Below, one piece after another: positions 32,214 to 40,791 of a stretch of DNA of 40,791 nt (its first letter is position 1; each line of letters begins with the position of its first letter). The stretch comes from Methylotenera sp. Its GTDB lineage: Bacteria > Pseudomonadota > Gammaproteobacteria > Burkholderiales > Burkholderiaceae_C. The position numbers and the translations under genes were made by a program. Under the pieces are notes generated by a model that made no database searches, was not told the DNA's origin, and saw only the letters and a list, made by a program, of their open reading frames with translations. The DNA lies in NCBI GenBank assembly GCA_021738245.1, contig JAIPCJ010000020.1:1-40791 (forward strand), written 5' to 3'.

Positions 32214-33074
32214 AGGTCAGGATGAGCACGGGCGGCACGCGGCCGTCCACGTCGCGCGGCAGGGTCTCGGCCTTCTCGATGGCGCGCAGCACGGCGCGAT
32301 CCCAGTCGGCATCGGCGCTGGCCTTGAGCACCTTGCTGCCCAGGATGCGGCCATCGGGTCCGAGGGTGACCTGCACTTCGGCGGTCGGGTTCGCGCCGCC
32401 ATCATCGGCATAGATGATGAGCGGGCGGATCTTGCCCTTGATGCGACCGGCGTAGCCGGCCGAGGGGGCCGAGTTCTGCGCGGCGGTGCCCGTGGAGCCG
32501 GGCGTGCCGCCCGCCATGCCCTGGATGCGGCGCAGATTCTCCTGGCGCAGGGCCTCACGGCGGGCCTCGGCGTCCTTGGCTTCCTTGGCGGCCTTGGCAT
32601 CCAGCGCCTTCTTGCGCTCCTGCTCTTCCTTGGCCTTGTCCTTCTCGGCCTTTTCCTTCTCGGCCTTGTCCTTGAGGGCCTTGTCCTTGGCTTCCTTCTC
32701 CTTGGCGGCCTTCTCGCGTTCCAGGCGTGCGGCCTCCTCGCGGGCCTTTTCTTCCTTGCGCTTCTTTTCCTTGGCGAGCGCGATCTCGGCGTCACGCTGC
32801 TGCTGTTCAGCCGCTTCCTGCTCGGCGCGCTGCTGGGCCGCGCGCGGGTCGGGGCGTGGCGCTTCGGGCTCGGGTTCAGGCGGCGCTTCCTCGCGAGGTG
32901 CGGCCACCTGCGGCACGGCAGACCACAACTCCGCCTCGAAGGCTGCCGAGTTGTCGCTGCGCCAGTGCAGCCCGTAGGTCAGGGCGAGCACGAGCAGGCC
33001 GTGCGCCAGCAGCGCCAGCGCAATGCCGCGGCCCATGCCGGCCGCTTCGGGAGGGCGAAGGGTCGCGACCGCCA

Positions 33075-33075
<1 letters not shown>
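32197..33075 (-). CDS. tolA: TolA envelope-spanning protein
   Basis: The 292-residue protein has one membrane segment (GIALALLAHGLLVLALTYGL, ~15-35) and a Pro/Glu stretch (~60-80). A long Lys/Glu/Ala helical region (~80-180) is rich in KEKE/AKDK-like units. The C-terminal domain has YAGRIKGKIRPLIIYADD and AEVQVTLGPDGRILGSKVLK, a TonB/TolA-type fold. It links TolQR in the inner membrane to Pal at the outer membrane for envelope constriction and stability. tolB and pal, which usually follow, are not there; instead the bufferin-type operon ends against it. Confidence 0.92.
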
Positions 33076-33512
<437 letters not shown>

Positions 33513-33513
33513 C

Positions 33514-34191
33514 TCAGTGCCCCTGCGCGGCGTTGCGCTGCAGGATGTTGGAGAACTCTTCGATGAAGGTCTCCAGCGTGATGGCCGTGCGGTCGATCTG
33601 GCGGGCGAAGCGGTTGTAGGCCAGCACCGCCGGGATGGCCGCGAACAGGCCGATGGCGGTGGCCACGAGCGCTTCGGCGATGCCGGGCGCCACGGTGGCG
33701 AGCGTCACCTGTTGCAGGTTGGACAGGCCGACGAAGGCATGCATGATCCCCCAGATGGTGCCGAACAGGCCCACGTACGGCGAGACCGAACCCACCGAGG
33801 CCAGGAAGGAGAGATTGCTCTCCATCGCGTCGAGCTCGCGCTGAAAGCTCGCCCGCATCGCGCGGCGGGCGCCGTCCAGCAGCGCGCTGGCATCGCTCAC
33901 GCGCTTCTCGCGCAGCTTCAGGAACTCACGCATGCCGGAGGCGAAGATGCGTTCCAGCGGGGCGCCGTCGGTGCGGTTGCCCACCGACTGGTAGAGGTCG
34001 TTGAGGTTCTTGCCGCTCCAGAATTCGGCTTCGAAGGCATCGTTGCGGCGCTTGACCTGGCCGAGGCCGATCAGCTTGCCGAAGATGACGCTCCAACTGG
34101 CGAGCGACACCAGCAGCAGGCCGGCGATGACGAGCTGCACCGCCAGGCTGGCGTGCATGATCAGGGAGACGATGGACAGGTCTTGGTTCAT
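33514..34191 (-). CDS. tolQ: TolQ inner-membrane motor protein (ExbB family)
   Basis: The 225-residue protein starts at the ATG at 34191 (MNQDLSIVSLIMHASLAVQL). Three helices are visible: residues ~12-38, and the pair in SVGSVSPYVGLFGTIWGIMHAF and ALVATAIGLFAAIPAVLAYN. The last two carry the conserved Gly/Thr residues of the ExbB/TolQ proton channel. It is coupled to ybgC upstream by ATGA and to tolR downstream. A longer frame that runs upstream through ybgC is a shadow. Confidence 0.95.
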   Translation of the reverse strand: MNQDLSIVSLIMHASLAVQLVIAGLLLVSLASWSVIFGKLIGLGQVKRRNDAFEAEFWSGKNLNDLYQSVGNRTDGAPLERIFASGMREFLKLREKRVSDASALLDGARRAMRASFQRELDAMESNLSFLASVGSVSPYVGLFGTIWGIMHAFVGLSNLQQVTLATVAPGIAEALVATAIGLFAAIPAVLAYNRFARQIDRTAITLETFIEEFSNILQRNAAQGH

Positions 34192-34598
34192 GCGGAGTTC
34201 GCGGCCGCGACGGCCGACTGGACGATGTCGGGCAAGCGTTGGGGTTTGAGGGTGTCGGCGCGTACGCAGCCGATGCGGATTTCGCCTTCGCACAGCAGCG
34301 TGCTGCCCCGCAGCGCGCGCTGGCGCACGACGAGGCTGGCACGGCCGACGGGCTCGGGGTCGACGGTGATGGTGAGCAGGTCGTCCAGACGTGCGGGCGA
34401 GAGGTATCGCAGCTGCGTGTCGGCCACCACGAAGATGAGGCCGGTGTCCTCGCGCAGTTGCTGCTGACCGACGCCCGCGGCGCGCAGCCACTCGGTGCGG
34501 GCGCGCTCGAAGTACTTCAGGTAGTTGGCATAGAACACGATGCCGCCGGCATCGGTGTCTTCCCAATACACCCGCACCGGGAACTCGAAGTGGCTCAT
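34188..34598 (-). CDS. ybgC: Tol-Pal-associated acyl-CoA thioesterase
   Basis: The 136-residue hotdog-fold protein has the 4-hydroxybenzoyl-CoA thioesterase signature YWEDTDAGGIVFYANYLKYF with the catalytic Asp in EDTD. YbgC hydrolyses short-chain acyl-CoA or acts on acyl carrier protein at the inner membrane. Its place directly before tolQ is the usual one. The gene overlaps the aminotransferase and tolQ genes by 4 bp each. Confidence 0.94.
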   Translation of the reverse strand: MSHFEFPVRVYWEDTDAGGIVFYANYLKYFERARTEWLRAAGVGQQQLREDTGLIFVVADTQLRYLSPARLDDLLTITVDPEPVGRASLVVRQRALRGSTLLCEGEIRIGCVRADTLKPQRLPDIVQSAVAAANSA

Positions 34599-35785
34599 GC
34601 CAGCACCCGCTGCAGCCGTGCCACGGCTTCTTCGAGGTCTTCCATGGACGAGGCGAAGGACAGCCGCATCCAGCGCTGCGGGTCAGCCAGGCCGAAGTCG
34701 CGGCCCGGTGTGAGCGCGATCTGGGCCTTGTCGAGCAGTTCGTGGGCGAAAGCCCAGCTGTCGGCGTGGTGGCGGCTGACGTCCATCCAGGCGTAGAAGG
34801 CGCCATCGGGCGCGACAGGCACGGTCAGGCCGAGGGCGTTCAAGGCCGGGACGATGGCGTCGCGCCGCACCTTGAGCACGGCACGGCGTCGCTCGAACTC
34901 GGCAATGGAGCCCGGCTCGAAAGCCGCCAGCGCCGCCATCTGCGACACGGTGGACGGGCAGATGTAGAAGTTCTGCGCCAGCCGCTCGATGGCGGGCACC
35001 AGCGCCGGTGGCAGCACCAGCCAGCCCAGCCGCCAGCCCGTCATGCCGAAGTACTTGGAGAAGCTGTTGACCGACACGACCTGTTCGCCCAGGCCGTTCG
35101 GCAAGCTGAGCGCAGTCTGGCCGAAGTGGGCCTCGTAGCTCAGCGGCAGGTAGATCTCATCGACCACGGTCACGCCGCCCTGCGCCTGCACGTGAGCGGC
35201 AATGTCGGCCAAGACCTCAGGCGCGATGGAGGTGCCGGTCGGGTTGCTGGGCGAGGCCAGCAGCACGCCTCGCGTGGCGGGCGTCCAGGCCTCACGCACC
35301 TGGGCGGCGCTGAGCTGGAAGCGCTCGGCGGCGCCGGTGGGCAGCAGGCGCGGCGTGGCGTCGGTAGCGCTGACGAAGTGCCGGTTGCAGGGGTAGCAGG
35401 GATCCGGCATGAGCACCTCGTCGCCACGCTCGAACAGAGCCAGGCAGGCGAGCTGCAGACCGGCCGAAGCACCCGCGGTGATGGCGATGCGCTCAGGCGC
35501 GATGGCCAGGCCGTAGCGCTGGGCGTACCAGCGCGAGATGGCTTCGCGCAGGGCCGGCAGGCCGAGGGAGTCGGTGTAGGGCGTCGGCCCCTGGGCGACC
35601 CGGGCCGCCGCGTCCCGCACCGCAGGCGCCGCACCGAAGTCGGGCTCGCCCACGTTCAGCCGGATCATGCGCCGGCCGCCCTGAGCGGGGTCGCAGGCCG
35701 CGCTCGCCGCCATGCGGGCGGCGGCCTTGGCCAGTTCCATCACGTAGAAGGGCTCGATGCGATCGAGCCGGCCGGCGAGCTTCAT
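34595..35785 (-). CDS. PLP-dependent aminotransferase, class I/II
   Basis: The 396-residue fold-type I aminotransferase has the PLP-binding Lys244 in [17 protein letters not shown]. The cofactor phosphate and ring sites are seen in [25 protein letters not shown] and [12 protein letters not shown], and the C-terminal Arg in WMRLSFASS binds substrate carboxylate. It resembles aspartate/alanine-type or YfdZ-like enzymes. The exact amino acid substrate cannot be set from sequence reading. It is coupled to nusB and ybgC by ATGA overlaps, an uncommon placement between nusB and the tol genes. Confidence 0.9.
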   Translation of the reverse strand: MKLAGRLDRIEPFYVMELAKAAARMAASAACDPAQGGRRMIRLNVGEPDFGAAPAVRDAAARVAQGPTPYTDSLGLPALREAISRWYAQRYGLAIAPERIAITAGASAGLQLACLALFERGDEVLMPDPCYPCNRHFVSATDATPRLLPTGAAERFQLSAAQVREAWTPATRGVLLASPSNPTGTSIAPEVLADIAAHVQAQGGVTVVDEIYLPLSYEAHFGQTALSLPNGLGEQVVSVNSFSKYFGMTGWRLGWLVLPPALVPAIERLAQNFYICPSTVSQMAALAAFEPGSIAEFERRRAVLKVRRDAIVPALNALGLTVPVAPDGAFYAWMDVSRHHADSWAFAHELLDKAQIALTPGRDFGLADPQRWMRLSFASSMEDLEEAVARLQRVLA

Positions 35786-36273
35786 CCGCGTTTGGCCGTC
35801 ACCTCGAGGGGGCGCAGGTCCACGGCGGCGCGATCGAGCACGCCGTTGACGTACTTGTGGCCGTCCGTGCCACCGAAGGCCTTGGCCAGCTCGACCGCCT
35901 CGTTGATGGCGACCTTGTACGGAATGTCCAGGCAGTGCTTGAGTTCGTAGGCGCCAATCATCAGGATGGCGTGCTCGATGGGTGAGAGCTCGGTCGTCTG
36001 GCGGTCGACGTGGCGCGACAGGATGGCGTCGAGATCAGCGGCCTCGGCCACGCAACCGGTCAGCAGCGCGTCGTAGTGCTTGACGTCGAGCTTGGCATAG
36101 CCCTCCTGCTCGCGGCCCAGCGCGACGATGGCGCCGAGGTCTTCACCGGTCAGCAGCCACTGGTACAGGCCCTGGACGGCGGCTTCGCGGGCGCGGCGGC
36201 GGGCCGATTTGACGGGGGCCTTCTTGCCTGCGGGCTGGCCGGCCGTCTTGGATGCGGTCTTGGGTGCGTTCAC
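35782..36273 (-). CDS. nusB: Transcription antitermination factor NusB
   Basis: The 163-residue helical RNA-binding protein starts at the GTG at 36273, overlapping the ribH stop as GTGA. The first ~25 residues are Lys/Ala-rich and longer than in E. coli NusB. The core has [38 protein letters not shown] and the C-terminal [20 protein letters not shown] followed by [11 protein letters not shown]. NusB works with NusE (S10) in rRNA antitermination. The ribH-nusB order is widely conserved. Confidence 0.95.
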   Translation of the reverse strand: MNAPKTASKTAGQPAGKKAPVKSARRRAREAAVQGLYQWLLTGEDLGAIVALGREQEGYAKLDVKHYDALLTGCVAEAADLDAILSRHVDRQTTELSPIEHAILMIGAYELKHCLDIPYKVAINEAVELAKAFGGTDGHKYVNGVLDRAAVDLRPLEVTAKRG

Positions 36274-36743
36274 GCGATGTCTTTCAGCAGGTTGGCCATC
36301 TCGACGGCCACGCGGGCCGCGTCTCGGCCCTTGGGTTCGGCGCGGGCCCAGGCCTGGGCCTCGTTCTCGACGGTCAGGATGGCGTTGGCGATGGGAATGC
36401 CGTGATCCAGCCCGATGCGGGTGACGGCCGAGCCGCTTTCGTTGGCGACCAGCTCGAAATGGTAGGTCTCGCCGCGGATGATGCAGCCCAGCGCGATCAA
36501 CGCGTCGTAGTCGTTGGTCTCGGCCAGGGCTTGCAAGGCCAGCGGCACTTCCAGCGCGCCCGGCACCGTGATGTGGCGGATGGCTTCAGCCGGCACGCCC
36601 AGCACCGACAGCTCGGCCAGGCAGGCGCTGGCCAGCGAGGAGGTGATGGCATCGTTGAAGCGAGCCTGCACGACGGCGATGCTCAGCTCGCTGCCGTCCA
36701 GAGCGCCCTCGAAGGCGGGCTGGCCTTGATCGGAATCTTGCAT
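36270..36743 (-). CDS. ribH: 6,7-dimethyl-8-ribityllumazine synthase
   Basis: The 157-residue enzyme joins the ribityl-aminouracil and dihydroxybutanone phosphate precursors in the penultimate riboflavin step. Motifs are [54 protein letters not shown] and [20 protein letters not shown]. The catalytic His is in the TYHFE block. It lies 14 bp after ribBX and overlaps nusB. Confidence 0.96.
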   Translation of the reverse strand: MQDSDQGQPAFEGALDGSELSIAVVQARFNDAITSSLASACLAELSVLGVPAEAIRHITVPGALEVPLALQALAETNDYDALIALGCIIRGETYHFELVANESGSAVTRIGLDHGIPIANAILTVENEAQAWARAEPKGRDAARVAVEMANLLKDIA

Positions 36744-36757
36744 GCGTGCCTCGCAGG

Positions 36758-37855
36758 TCAGCAGGAGGGAGAAGCCACGAAACCGGTCACTTCCAGCCCG
36801 TAGCCGGTCATGCTCGGCATGCGTCGCGGGCTGCCGAGCAGCTTCATGCGGTGCACGCCAAGTGCCTTGAGGATCTGCGCGCCGACGCCGTAAGTGCGCA
36901 GGTCCATGGCGCCGCGCGGGGCCGGCGTGGTCTCGCCAGCCTTGACCCGGCCCAGCAGGCCGGCGGCATCTTCGCCGCAGTTCAGCAACACGGCCACGCC
37001 GGCGGGGCTGGCCTGCAAGGCAGCCAGGGCCGCGGGCAGACCCCAGGAATGGCCGCAGTTGCCGCTCTCCAGCAGGTCGAGCACCGACAGGGGCTCATGC
37101 ACGCGCACCAGCACCTCGTCGTCGGGCTTCCAGGCGCCCTGGCTCAGCGCGAGGTGGGTGCCCCCGGTGCGGTCGGTGAAGACCTGGCAGGCGAACTCGC
37201 CCTGGGCGGTGTTCAGGCGCCGTTCTGCCACGCGGGTGATGAGGCTTTCGTGGCGGCTGCGGTATTCGATGAGGTCGGCGATGGTGCCGATCTTCAGGCC
37301 GTGTTCGGCGGCGAAGATTTCCAGGTCTGGCAGGCGCGCCATGGTGCCGTCGTCCTTCATGATCTCGCAAATCACGGAGGTGGCCGACAGGCCCGCCATG
37401 CGGGCCAGATCGCAGCCGGCTTCGGTATGACCCGCGCGCATCAGCACGCCGCCGTCCTGGGCCTGCAGCGGGAAGATGTGGCCGGGTTGCACCAGATCGG
37501 TCGCCTTGGCATCGGGCGCGACGGCAGCTTGCACGGTACGCGCGCGGTCGGCCGCAGAGATGCCGGTGGTGACGCCCGTGGCTGCCTCGATGGAGACGGT
37601 GAACGCAGTGCCGTGCTGGGTGCCGTTGCGGCGGGTCATGGGCGGCAACTGCAGCCGCTCGCAATGTTCGCGAGGCAGCGTCAGGCAGATCAGGCCGCGG
37701 CCATGCTTGGCCATGAAGTTGATGGCCTCGGGCGTGACGAGGTCGGCAGCAAGCACGAGATCACCCTCGTTCTCGCGGTCTTCTTCGTCCACCAGGATGA
37801 CCATGCGGCCAGCCGCCAGCTCGGCGACCAGCTCAGGGATGGGAGAAATGGGCAT
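36758..37855 (-). CDS. ribBX: 3,4-dihydroxy-2-butanone-4-phosphate synthase with degenerate RibA-like domain (RibBX type)
   Basis: This 365-residue protein has an intact RibB half (~1-200): [49 protein letters not shown]. The C-terminal half aligns with GTP cyclohydrolase II but lacks its zinc site. The expected Cys-x10-Cys-x-Cys after RVH is replaced by [18 protein letters not shown], and the LQEGRGIGL motif is missing. The final [20 protein letters not shown] keeps the fold. Such RibBX hybrids are known in proteobacteria and make only the butanone phosphate. A separate ribA is needed elsewhere. TACAAT at 37869-37864 gives it a possible promoter of its own. Confidence 0.9.
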   Translation of the reverse strand: MPISPIPELVAELAAGRMVILVDEEDRENEGDLVLAADLVTPEAINFMAKHGRGLICLTLPREHCERLQLPPMTRRNGTQHGTAFTVSIEAATGVTTGISAADRARTVQAAVAPDAKATDLVQPGHIFPLQAQDGGVLMRAGHTEAGCDLARMAGLSATSVICEIMKDDGTMARLPDLEIFAAEHGLKIGTIADLIEYRSRHESLITRVAERRLNTAQGEFACQVFTDRTGGTHLALSQGAWKPDDEVLVRVHEPLSVLDLLESGNCGHSWGLPAALAALQASPAGVAVLLNCGEDAAGLLGRVKAGETTPAPRGAMDLRTYGVGAQILKALGVHRMKLLGSPRRMPSMTGYGLEVTGFVASPSC

Positions 37856-37863
37856 AGCCGTGG

Positions 37864-37869
37864 ATTGTA
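37864..37869 (-). promoter_or_regulatory. Candidate -10 element of ribBX
   Basis: On the minus strand TACAAT (one mismatch from TATAAT) ends eight bases before the ribBX ATG at 37855. It lies in the 24-bp gap after ribD. No Shine-Dalgarno sequence is present. It would allow ribBX, ribH, nusB and the tol genes to be transcribed apart from ribD, with almost no leader. No FMN riboswitch can fit here. Confidence 0.45.
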
Positions 37870-37879
37870 GGTGGCGACC

Positions 37880-38911
37880 CTAGGTCGGACGCAGCCGCAG
37901 GCGCAGATCTGCCCCGACGGATGTGGCTTCCACCCACTGCCAGCGCCGGGCCGCGTCCAGGCCGGGCAGTGGCATGAGCTCGGCCAGGGGCCGGCCCTGG
38001 CCGATCAGCAGGGGCGCCTGGTAGACCAGCAGTTCGTCCACGAGCCCGGCTTCCAGGAAGGCGCCGGACAGCGTCGGGCCAGCCTCGACATGCAGTTCAT
38101 TGATGCCCTGCGCCCCCAGTTCAGCCAGCAGGGCCGGCAGGTCGGCGCGGCCCGGACCGATCACGCGGGTCTCGCCCGGCGGCTGCAGGATGCGCGCGGC
38201 GGCTGGCATGCGGCCTTGCGGGTCGAGCACCAGGCGCAGCGGCTGGCGGACCGTCGGCACGAGACGCACGTCCAGGCGCGGGTCATCGGCCAGCACGGTG
38301 CCGATGCCGGTCAGGATGGCGCCGGCCCGACGTCGCCAGGCATGGCCGTCGGTGCGAGCGGCTTCGCCCGTGACCCATTGGCTGCGGCCATCGGGCAGGG
38401 CGGTGCGACCGTCCAGTGAGATGGCGGTTTTCAAGCGCACGAACGGGCGGCCGCGTTGCATGCGGGAGAAGAAGCCGATGTTGAGCTCGCGCGAGGCGGC
38501 TTCGGCGGCTGCGTCGGCCAGATCCACCTGCAGCCCCGCAGCCCGCAGCCGCGCCAGGCCGCGGCCGGCGACCTGGGGGTTGGGGTCCTGCGCGGCCGCC
38601 ACCACGCGTTGGATGCCCGCGGCAATGAGCGCGTCGCAGCAGGGCGGCGTGCGGCCATGGTGCGAGCAGGGCTCCAGCGTCACGACGGCGGTGGCGCCAC
38701 GCACGTCATGGCCACGGGCGGCAGCGTCTCTCAGAGCCATGACCTCGGCATGGGCCTGGCCTGCCGCCTGGGTATGGCCGGCGCCGAGCTCGCGGCCGTC
38801 GGGCGCGAGGATCACGCAGCCGACGCGAGGGTTGGGGTCCGTCAGGCCGATGGCCTGTTCAGCGAGGGAGAGTGCGCGCGTCAACGCGGCGGCGATGTCC
38901 GTCGGAGTCAT
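37880..38911 (-). CDS. ribD: Bifunctional riboflavin deaminase/reductase
   Basis: The 343-residue enzyme has an N-terminal zinc deaminase domain with HAEVMALRDAA and VTLEPCSHHGRTPPCCDALI (zinc His and two Cys). A C-terminal NADPH-dependent reductase domain has RPFVRLKTAISLDGRTALPD and TDGHAWRRRAGAILTGIGTV. It carries out the second and third committed steps of riboflavin synthesis. Its start is set by the ATG at 38911, six bases after TAGACT. The gene for riboflavin synthase, often placed between ribD and ribB in related bacteria, is absent. Confidence 0.95.
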   Translation of the reverse strand: MTPTDIAAALTRALSLAEQAIGLTDPNPRVGCVILAPDGRELGAGHTQAAGQAHAEVMALRDAAARGHDVRGATAVVTLEPCSHHGRTPPCCDALIAAGIQRVVAAAQDPNPQVAGRGLARLRAAGLQVDLADAAAEAASRELNIGFFSRMQRGRPFVRLKTAISLDGRTALPDGRSQWVTGEAARTDGHAWRRRAGAILTGIGTVLADDPRLDVRLVPTVRQPLRLVLDPQGRMPAAARILQPPGETRVIGPGRADLPALLAELGAQGINELHVEAGPTLSGAFLEAGLVDELLVYQAPLLIGQGRPLAELMPLPGLDAARRWQWVEATSVGADLRLRLRPT

Positions 38912-38917
38912 GCCGCT

Positions 38918-38923
38918 AGTCTA
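38918..38923 (-). promoter_or_regulatory. Candidate -10 element of ribD
   Basis: Minus-strand TAGACT ends six bases before the ribD ATG at 38911, within the 41-bp gap behind the PilV-like gene. No Shine-Dalgarno sequence is present, suggesting a leaderless mRNA for the head of the rib-nusB-tol chain. Confidence 0.45.
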
Positions 38924-38952
38924 GGAGGCGCGGCAGCGTCCGGCCCGGGCGG

Positions 38953-40269
38953 TCAGGGTTGGAGCTGGACGGTGGAGTAGTCGGCAAAGACCCCGTTGGC
39001 CAGATCAACGGCCGGCGCGGTGGGGCAGGTGCGGTCCCCGCGAATGACCAGGAAGTTCTGGCCGATCAGCGGGCCATTGACGCGGCCATACACCTCGGGG
39101 TGCTCGCTGTTGTCCAGCGCCTTCTTGTCGGCGGTGTACATGTCGCCGCTGCCGTTGTAGTCAGCGCTGTACCGGCACACGCGGTAGTTGGTGCTGGCGG
39201 TGCCGGTGGGGAACCCGGTCAGCACCACCTTGCCCGACCAGCTGAAGGCGCCCGTGCTCTGGAAGATGACGCAGGCGTAGTTGACCGCGGTCTGCGTGCC
39301 GGGTGAGCCGGTCGGGGAGTCGTTGAAGCACTCGAAGTTGGGCTGCGTGCCTCCGACCGGGGTGGGCGGCGTGGCGGTGTAGCTGTCGGTGAGGATCACC
39401 CCGGCCGAGTCCCGCATCGGCAGGCCGGCAGCGTCCAGCCGCGGCATGGCATAGCTGCCGCCCTGGAAGTCGAGGTCCAGTCGCAGCGCGGTGGCTTCGG
39501 GCAGCGTCGGGTTGGCCGGGTCGGTGTTGGAGAAGCGAACCGTGCCCCGCAGCAGGTGGCCCGTGGCCGTGCCGTTGCACTGGTTGACCTCGGACTGGGT
39601 CAGGTCCGCCAGGGCCGTGCTGTTCGAGCAGCGGCCGACCAGCGCGCCGGAGAGGTTGTTGAACACCCAGATCGTGCTGCCCAGGCTGCTGGGGCGGTAC
39701 AGGCTCAGTTGCTTGTCGTACTTCAATGCGTCGCCTGGGATGGCCGGGTTGCGTCCCGAGGTGTCGGCGATGCGGCCGTTTTGCGGCGCAAGGCCGACGA
39801 CGGCGCGGAACACCGGGTCGGCCTTGGCAATGACCGTGTCCAGGGTCACGAACTGCGCCGTGGCGCTGCCGGCGCGGTCGACCCAGCTGACATGGACCCG
39901 CACCGACACCCCGGTGCCCGCCGTCGGCAGCGGCTGCACGGTGCGCGTGACGGTGTAGGTGGTGTTGGAGTCGGGCGGGGTGATGTCGACGGCGGGTTTG
40001 GAGATGATGTCGTCGAAGGTGTGCGCCGTCGCGGGCGTGCTGGCGGTGCGTGTCAGTTCGGAATAGTCGCGAACTTCCGCCAGCGCCGCACGCGCGATGC
40101 GCATCGCCTCGCTGCGTTGCTTGGCGATATCGGCGCCCAGCCGCAGATTGCTCATCAACCCCACGAGCGCCAGCATGCCGAAGGACATCACCAGCAGGGC
40201 CACCAAGGCTTCGATCAGCGTGACGCCGCGCTGGGTGCGCCGACGATGAGGGAGTGCAAGTCTTGCCAT
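38953..40269 (-). CDS. PilV-like type IV pilus minor pilin, long form
   Basis: The 438-residue prepilin has a long basic leader (MARLALPHRRRTQRG^VTLIEALVALLVMSFG) with cleavage after Gly and Glu at +5. The stalk continues GMLALVGLMSNLRLGADIAK, as in PilV. It is far longer than a usual PilV (about 150-200 residues). The C-terminal ~300 residues are a Ser/Thr/Asn/Gly-rich globular part with several Cys (GRCSNS, NQCNGT, FECFND, NYACVIF, YRVCRY, DRTCPTA) that I do not recognise. It lies 12 bp after another pilus-associated gene on the same strand. It belongs to a pilus system distinct from the MSHA locus. Confidence 0.75.
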   Translation of the reverse strand: MARLALPHRRRTQRGVTLIEALVALLVMSFGMLALVGLMSNLRLGADIAKQRSEAMRIARAALAEVRDYSELTRTASTPATAHTFDDIISKPAVDITPPDSNTTYTVTRTVQPLPTAGTGVSVRVHVSWVDRAGSATAQFVTLDTVIAKADPVFRAVVGLAPQNGRIADTSGRNPAIPGDALKYDKQLSLYRPSSLGSTIWVFNNLSGALVGRCSNSTALADLTQSEVNQCNGTATGHLLRGTVRFSNTDPANPTLPEATALRLDLDFQGGSYAMPRLDAAGLPMRDSAGVILTDSYTATPPTPVGGTQPNFECFNDSPTGSPGTQTAVNYACVIFQSTGAFSWSGKVVLTGFPTGTASTNYRVCRYSADYNGSGDMYTADKKALDNSEHPEVYGRVNGPLIGQNFLVIRGDRTCPTAPAVDLANGVFADYSTVQLQP

Positions 40270-40281
40270 ACGTGGGCCGCG

Positions 40282-40791
40282 TCAGTTGATCGCCAGATCG
40301 CGCATGCCACCGGAGATGCGGACGTAGCTGCCGATGCGGTTGCGCAACTGGTTGGCGATCTCCTGCTGATAGACGATGTCCATGCGACCGTTGGTCTGCA
40401 TGCTGCCCTGCACCGTCACCATGCCGTTGATGACCGACGTCAGGCCGCCGGTATTCGTCCAGCTGAGGTTGCCGAGTGCGACGAGCATGCCGGTCAATTG
40501 CATCGGGCCGGTCAACGTCACGGCGCCTTCTGCGACAACGAGCAGGGGATCGCTGGGCGTGCCGATGGCGACATTGCTGCCGATGGTCAGAGCCCCTGGC
40601 ACGCGCAGGATGCGCACGCCGGAGGCATAGGCTGCCTGCAGGGCAGGCCCACAGTCGGCCCCGGCCGCGCAAGTCACGGTGCGCAGCGCCGGGTGATTGC
40701 GGTAGCGGGCGGGCGCCATGCCCATGAAGGTCTGGAAGAACTGCTTGTCGTCCATGCCCTGGAGGGTGGAGTCGCTGAAGCACAAGGCTTG
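40282..40791 (-). CDS. C-terminal part of a pilus-associated protein (right edge)
   Basis: The reading frame is open to the window edge, and its last 169 codons lie here; the true start is outside. Segments include CFSDSTLQGMDDKQFFQTFM, TVTCAAGADCGPALQAAY and a repeat-like stretch LTIGSNVAIGTPSDPLLVVA, VTLTGPMQLTGMLVALGNL, VTVQGSMQTNGRMDIVYQ. The latter recalls the beta-solenoid repeats of the mshQ product. It probably belongs to the minor pilin operon of the next gene, perhaps a PilX-like protein, but I do not recognise the family. Confidence 0.55.
   Translation of the reverse strand, partial: QALCFSDSTLQGMDDKQFFQTFMGMAPARYRNHPALRTVTCAAGADCGPALQAAYASGVRILRVPGALTIGSNVAIGTPSDPLLVVAEGAVTLTGPMQLTGMLVALGNLSWTNTGGLTSVINGMVTVQGSMQTNGRMDIVYQQEIANQLRNRIGSYVRISGGMRDLAIN

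Noticed and set aside
32590-32770. Tandem repeat in tolA resembling a variable-number repeat
   Set aside because: The Lys/Glu/Ala codon repetition is the normal helical domain of TolA and is imperfect at the DNA level.
37856-37879. FMN riboswitch before ribBX
   Set aside because: The gap after ribD is only 24 bases, and the gap before ribD only 41, too short for the aptamer.

Overview
The window is about 40.8 kb of very GC-rich, tightly packed bacterial chromosome. Family content and order (ybgC-tolQRA, a ribD-ribBX-ribH-nusB run, MSHA-type pilus genes, a DUF2282/DUF692/DUF2063/DoxX operon) point to a betaproteobacterium of the order Burkholderiales, probably of the Rubrivivax/Leptothrix/Roseateles kind. 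This placement is inferred from gene content, not from a marker gene. I see no tRNA, rRNA, CRISPR array, insertion sequence or prophage. Most genes overlap by 1-4 bases or are separated by fewer than 50.

Layout. 1-116: start of a phosphomannomutase/phosphoglucomutase (minus). 250-2135: LytS/LytTR two-component pair (plus) preceded by a 13-bp direct repeat at 20-bp spacing. 2164-2886: small periplasmic solute-binding protein. 2959-5779: alkylation-repair operon made of an Ada-AlkA fusion, Ogt and an EamA exporter. 5907-7736: exported beta-helix protein behind a LacI-type operator-like palindrome. 7756-10216 (minus): phnC-phnE-phnE type ABC transporter lacking a binding protein, divergent from selD (10246-11319). 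11346-28260 (minus): a 14-gene MSHA-type type IV pilus locus, mshE-G-A-C-D-O-P-Q-I-I2-J-K-L headed by an extra 845-residue GspE-like ATPase. 28381-29034: pcp. 29035-29807 (minus): ECF sigma factor with a very small zinc-finger anti-sigma, divergent from a bufferin-type operon (29920-32213). 32197-38911 (minus): nine-gene chain ribD-ribBX-ribH-nusB-aminotransferase-ybgC-tolQ-tolR-tolA. 38953-40791 (minus): a PilV-like minor pilin gene and the end of another pilus-associated gene.

How the genes work together. The MSHA locus supplies a secretin, inner-membrane alignment proteins, platform protein, extension ATPase, major pilin, minor pilins and a large tip/adhesin-like MshQ. Two ATPases carry MshEN-type (c-di-GMP-sensing) repeats. 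In this sequence mshQ has an in-frame amber codon 57 codons before its natural end. The sigma/anti-sigma pair probably controls the adjacent metal-stress peptide operon. The rib-nusB-tol chain may be transcribed as one unit, although ribBX also has its own promoter candidate. tolB and pal do not follow tolA.

The most notable unlabelled signals are: (1) a recurring -10-like hexamer 6-8 bases before the start codon of several genes, suggesting leaderless transcripts; (2) a perfect 18-bp palindrome between selD and phnC that forms two back-to-back -10 elements; (3) a four-fold, exactly 30-residue MshEN-like repeat in the 845-residue ATPase; (4) the interrupted mshQ.
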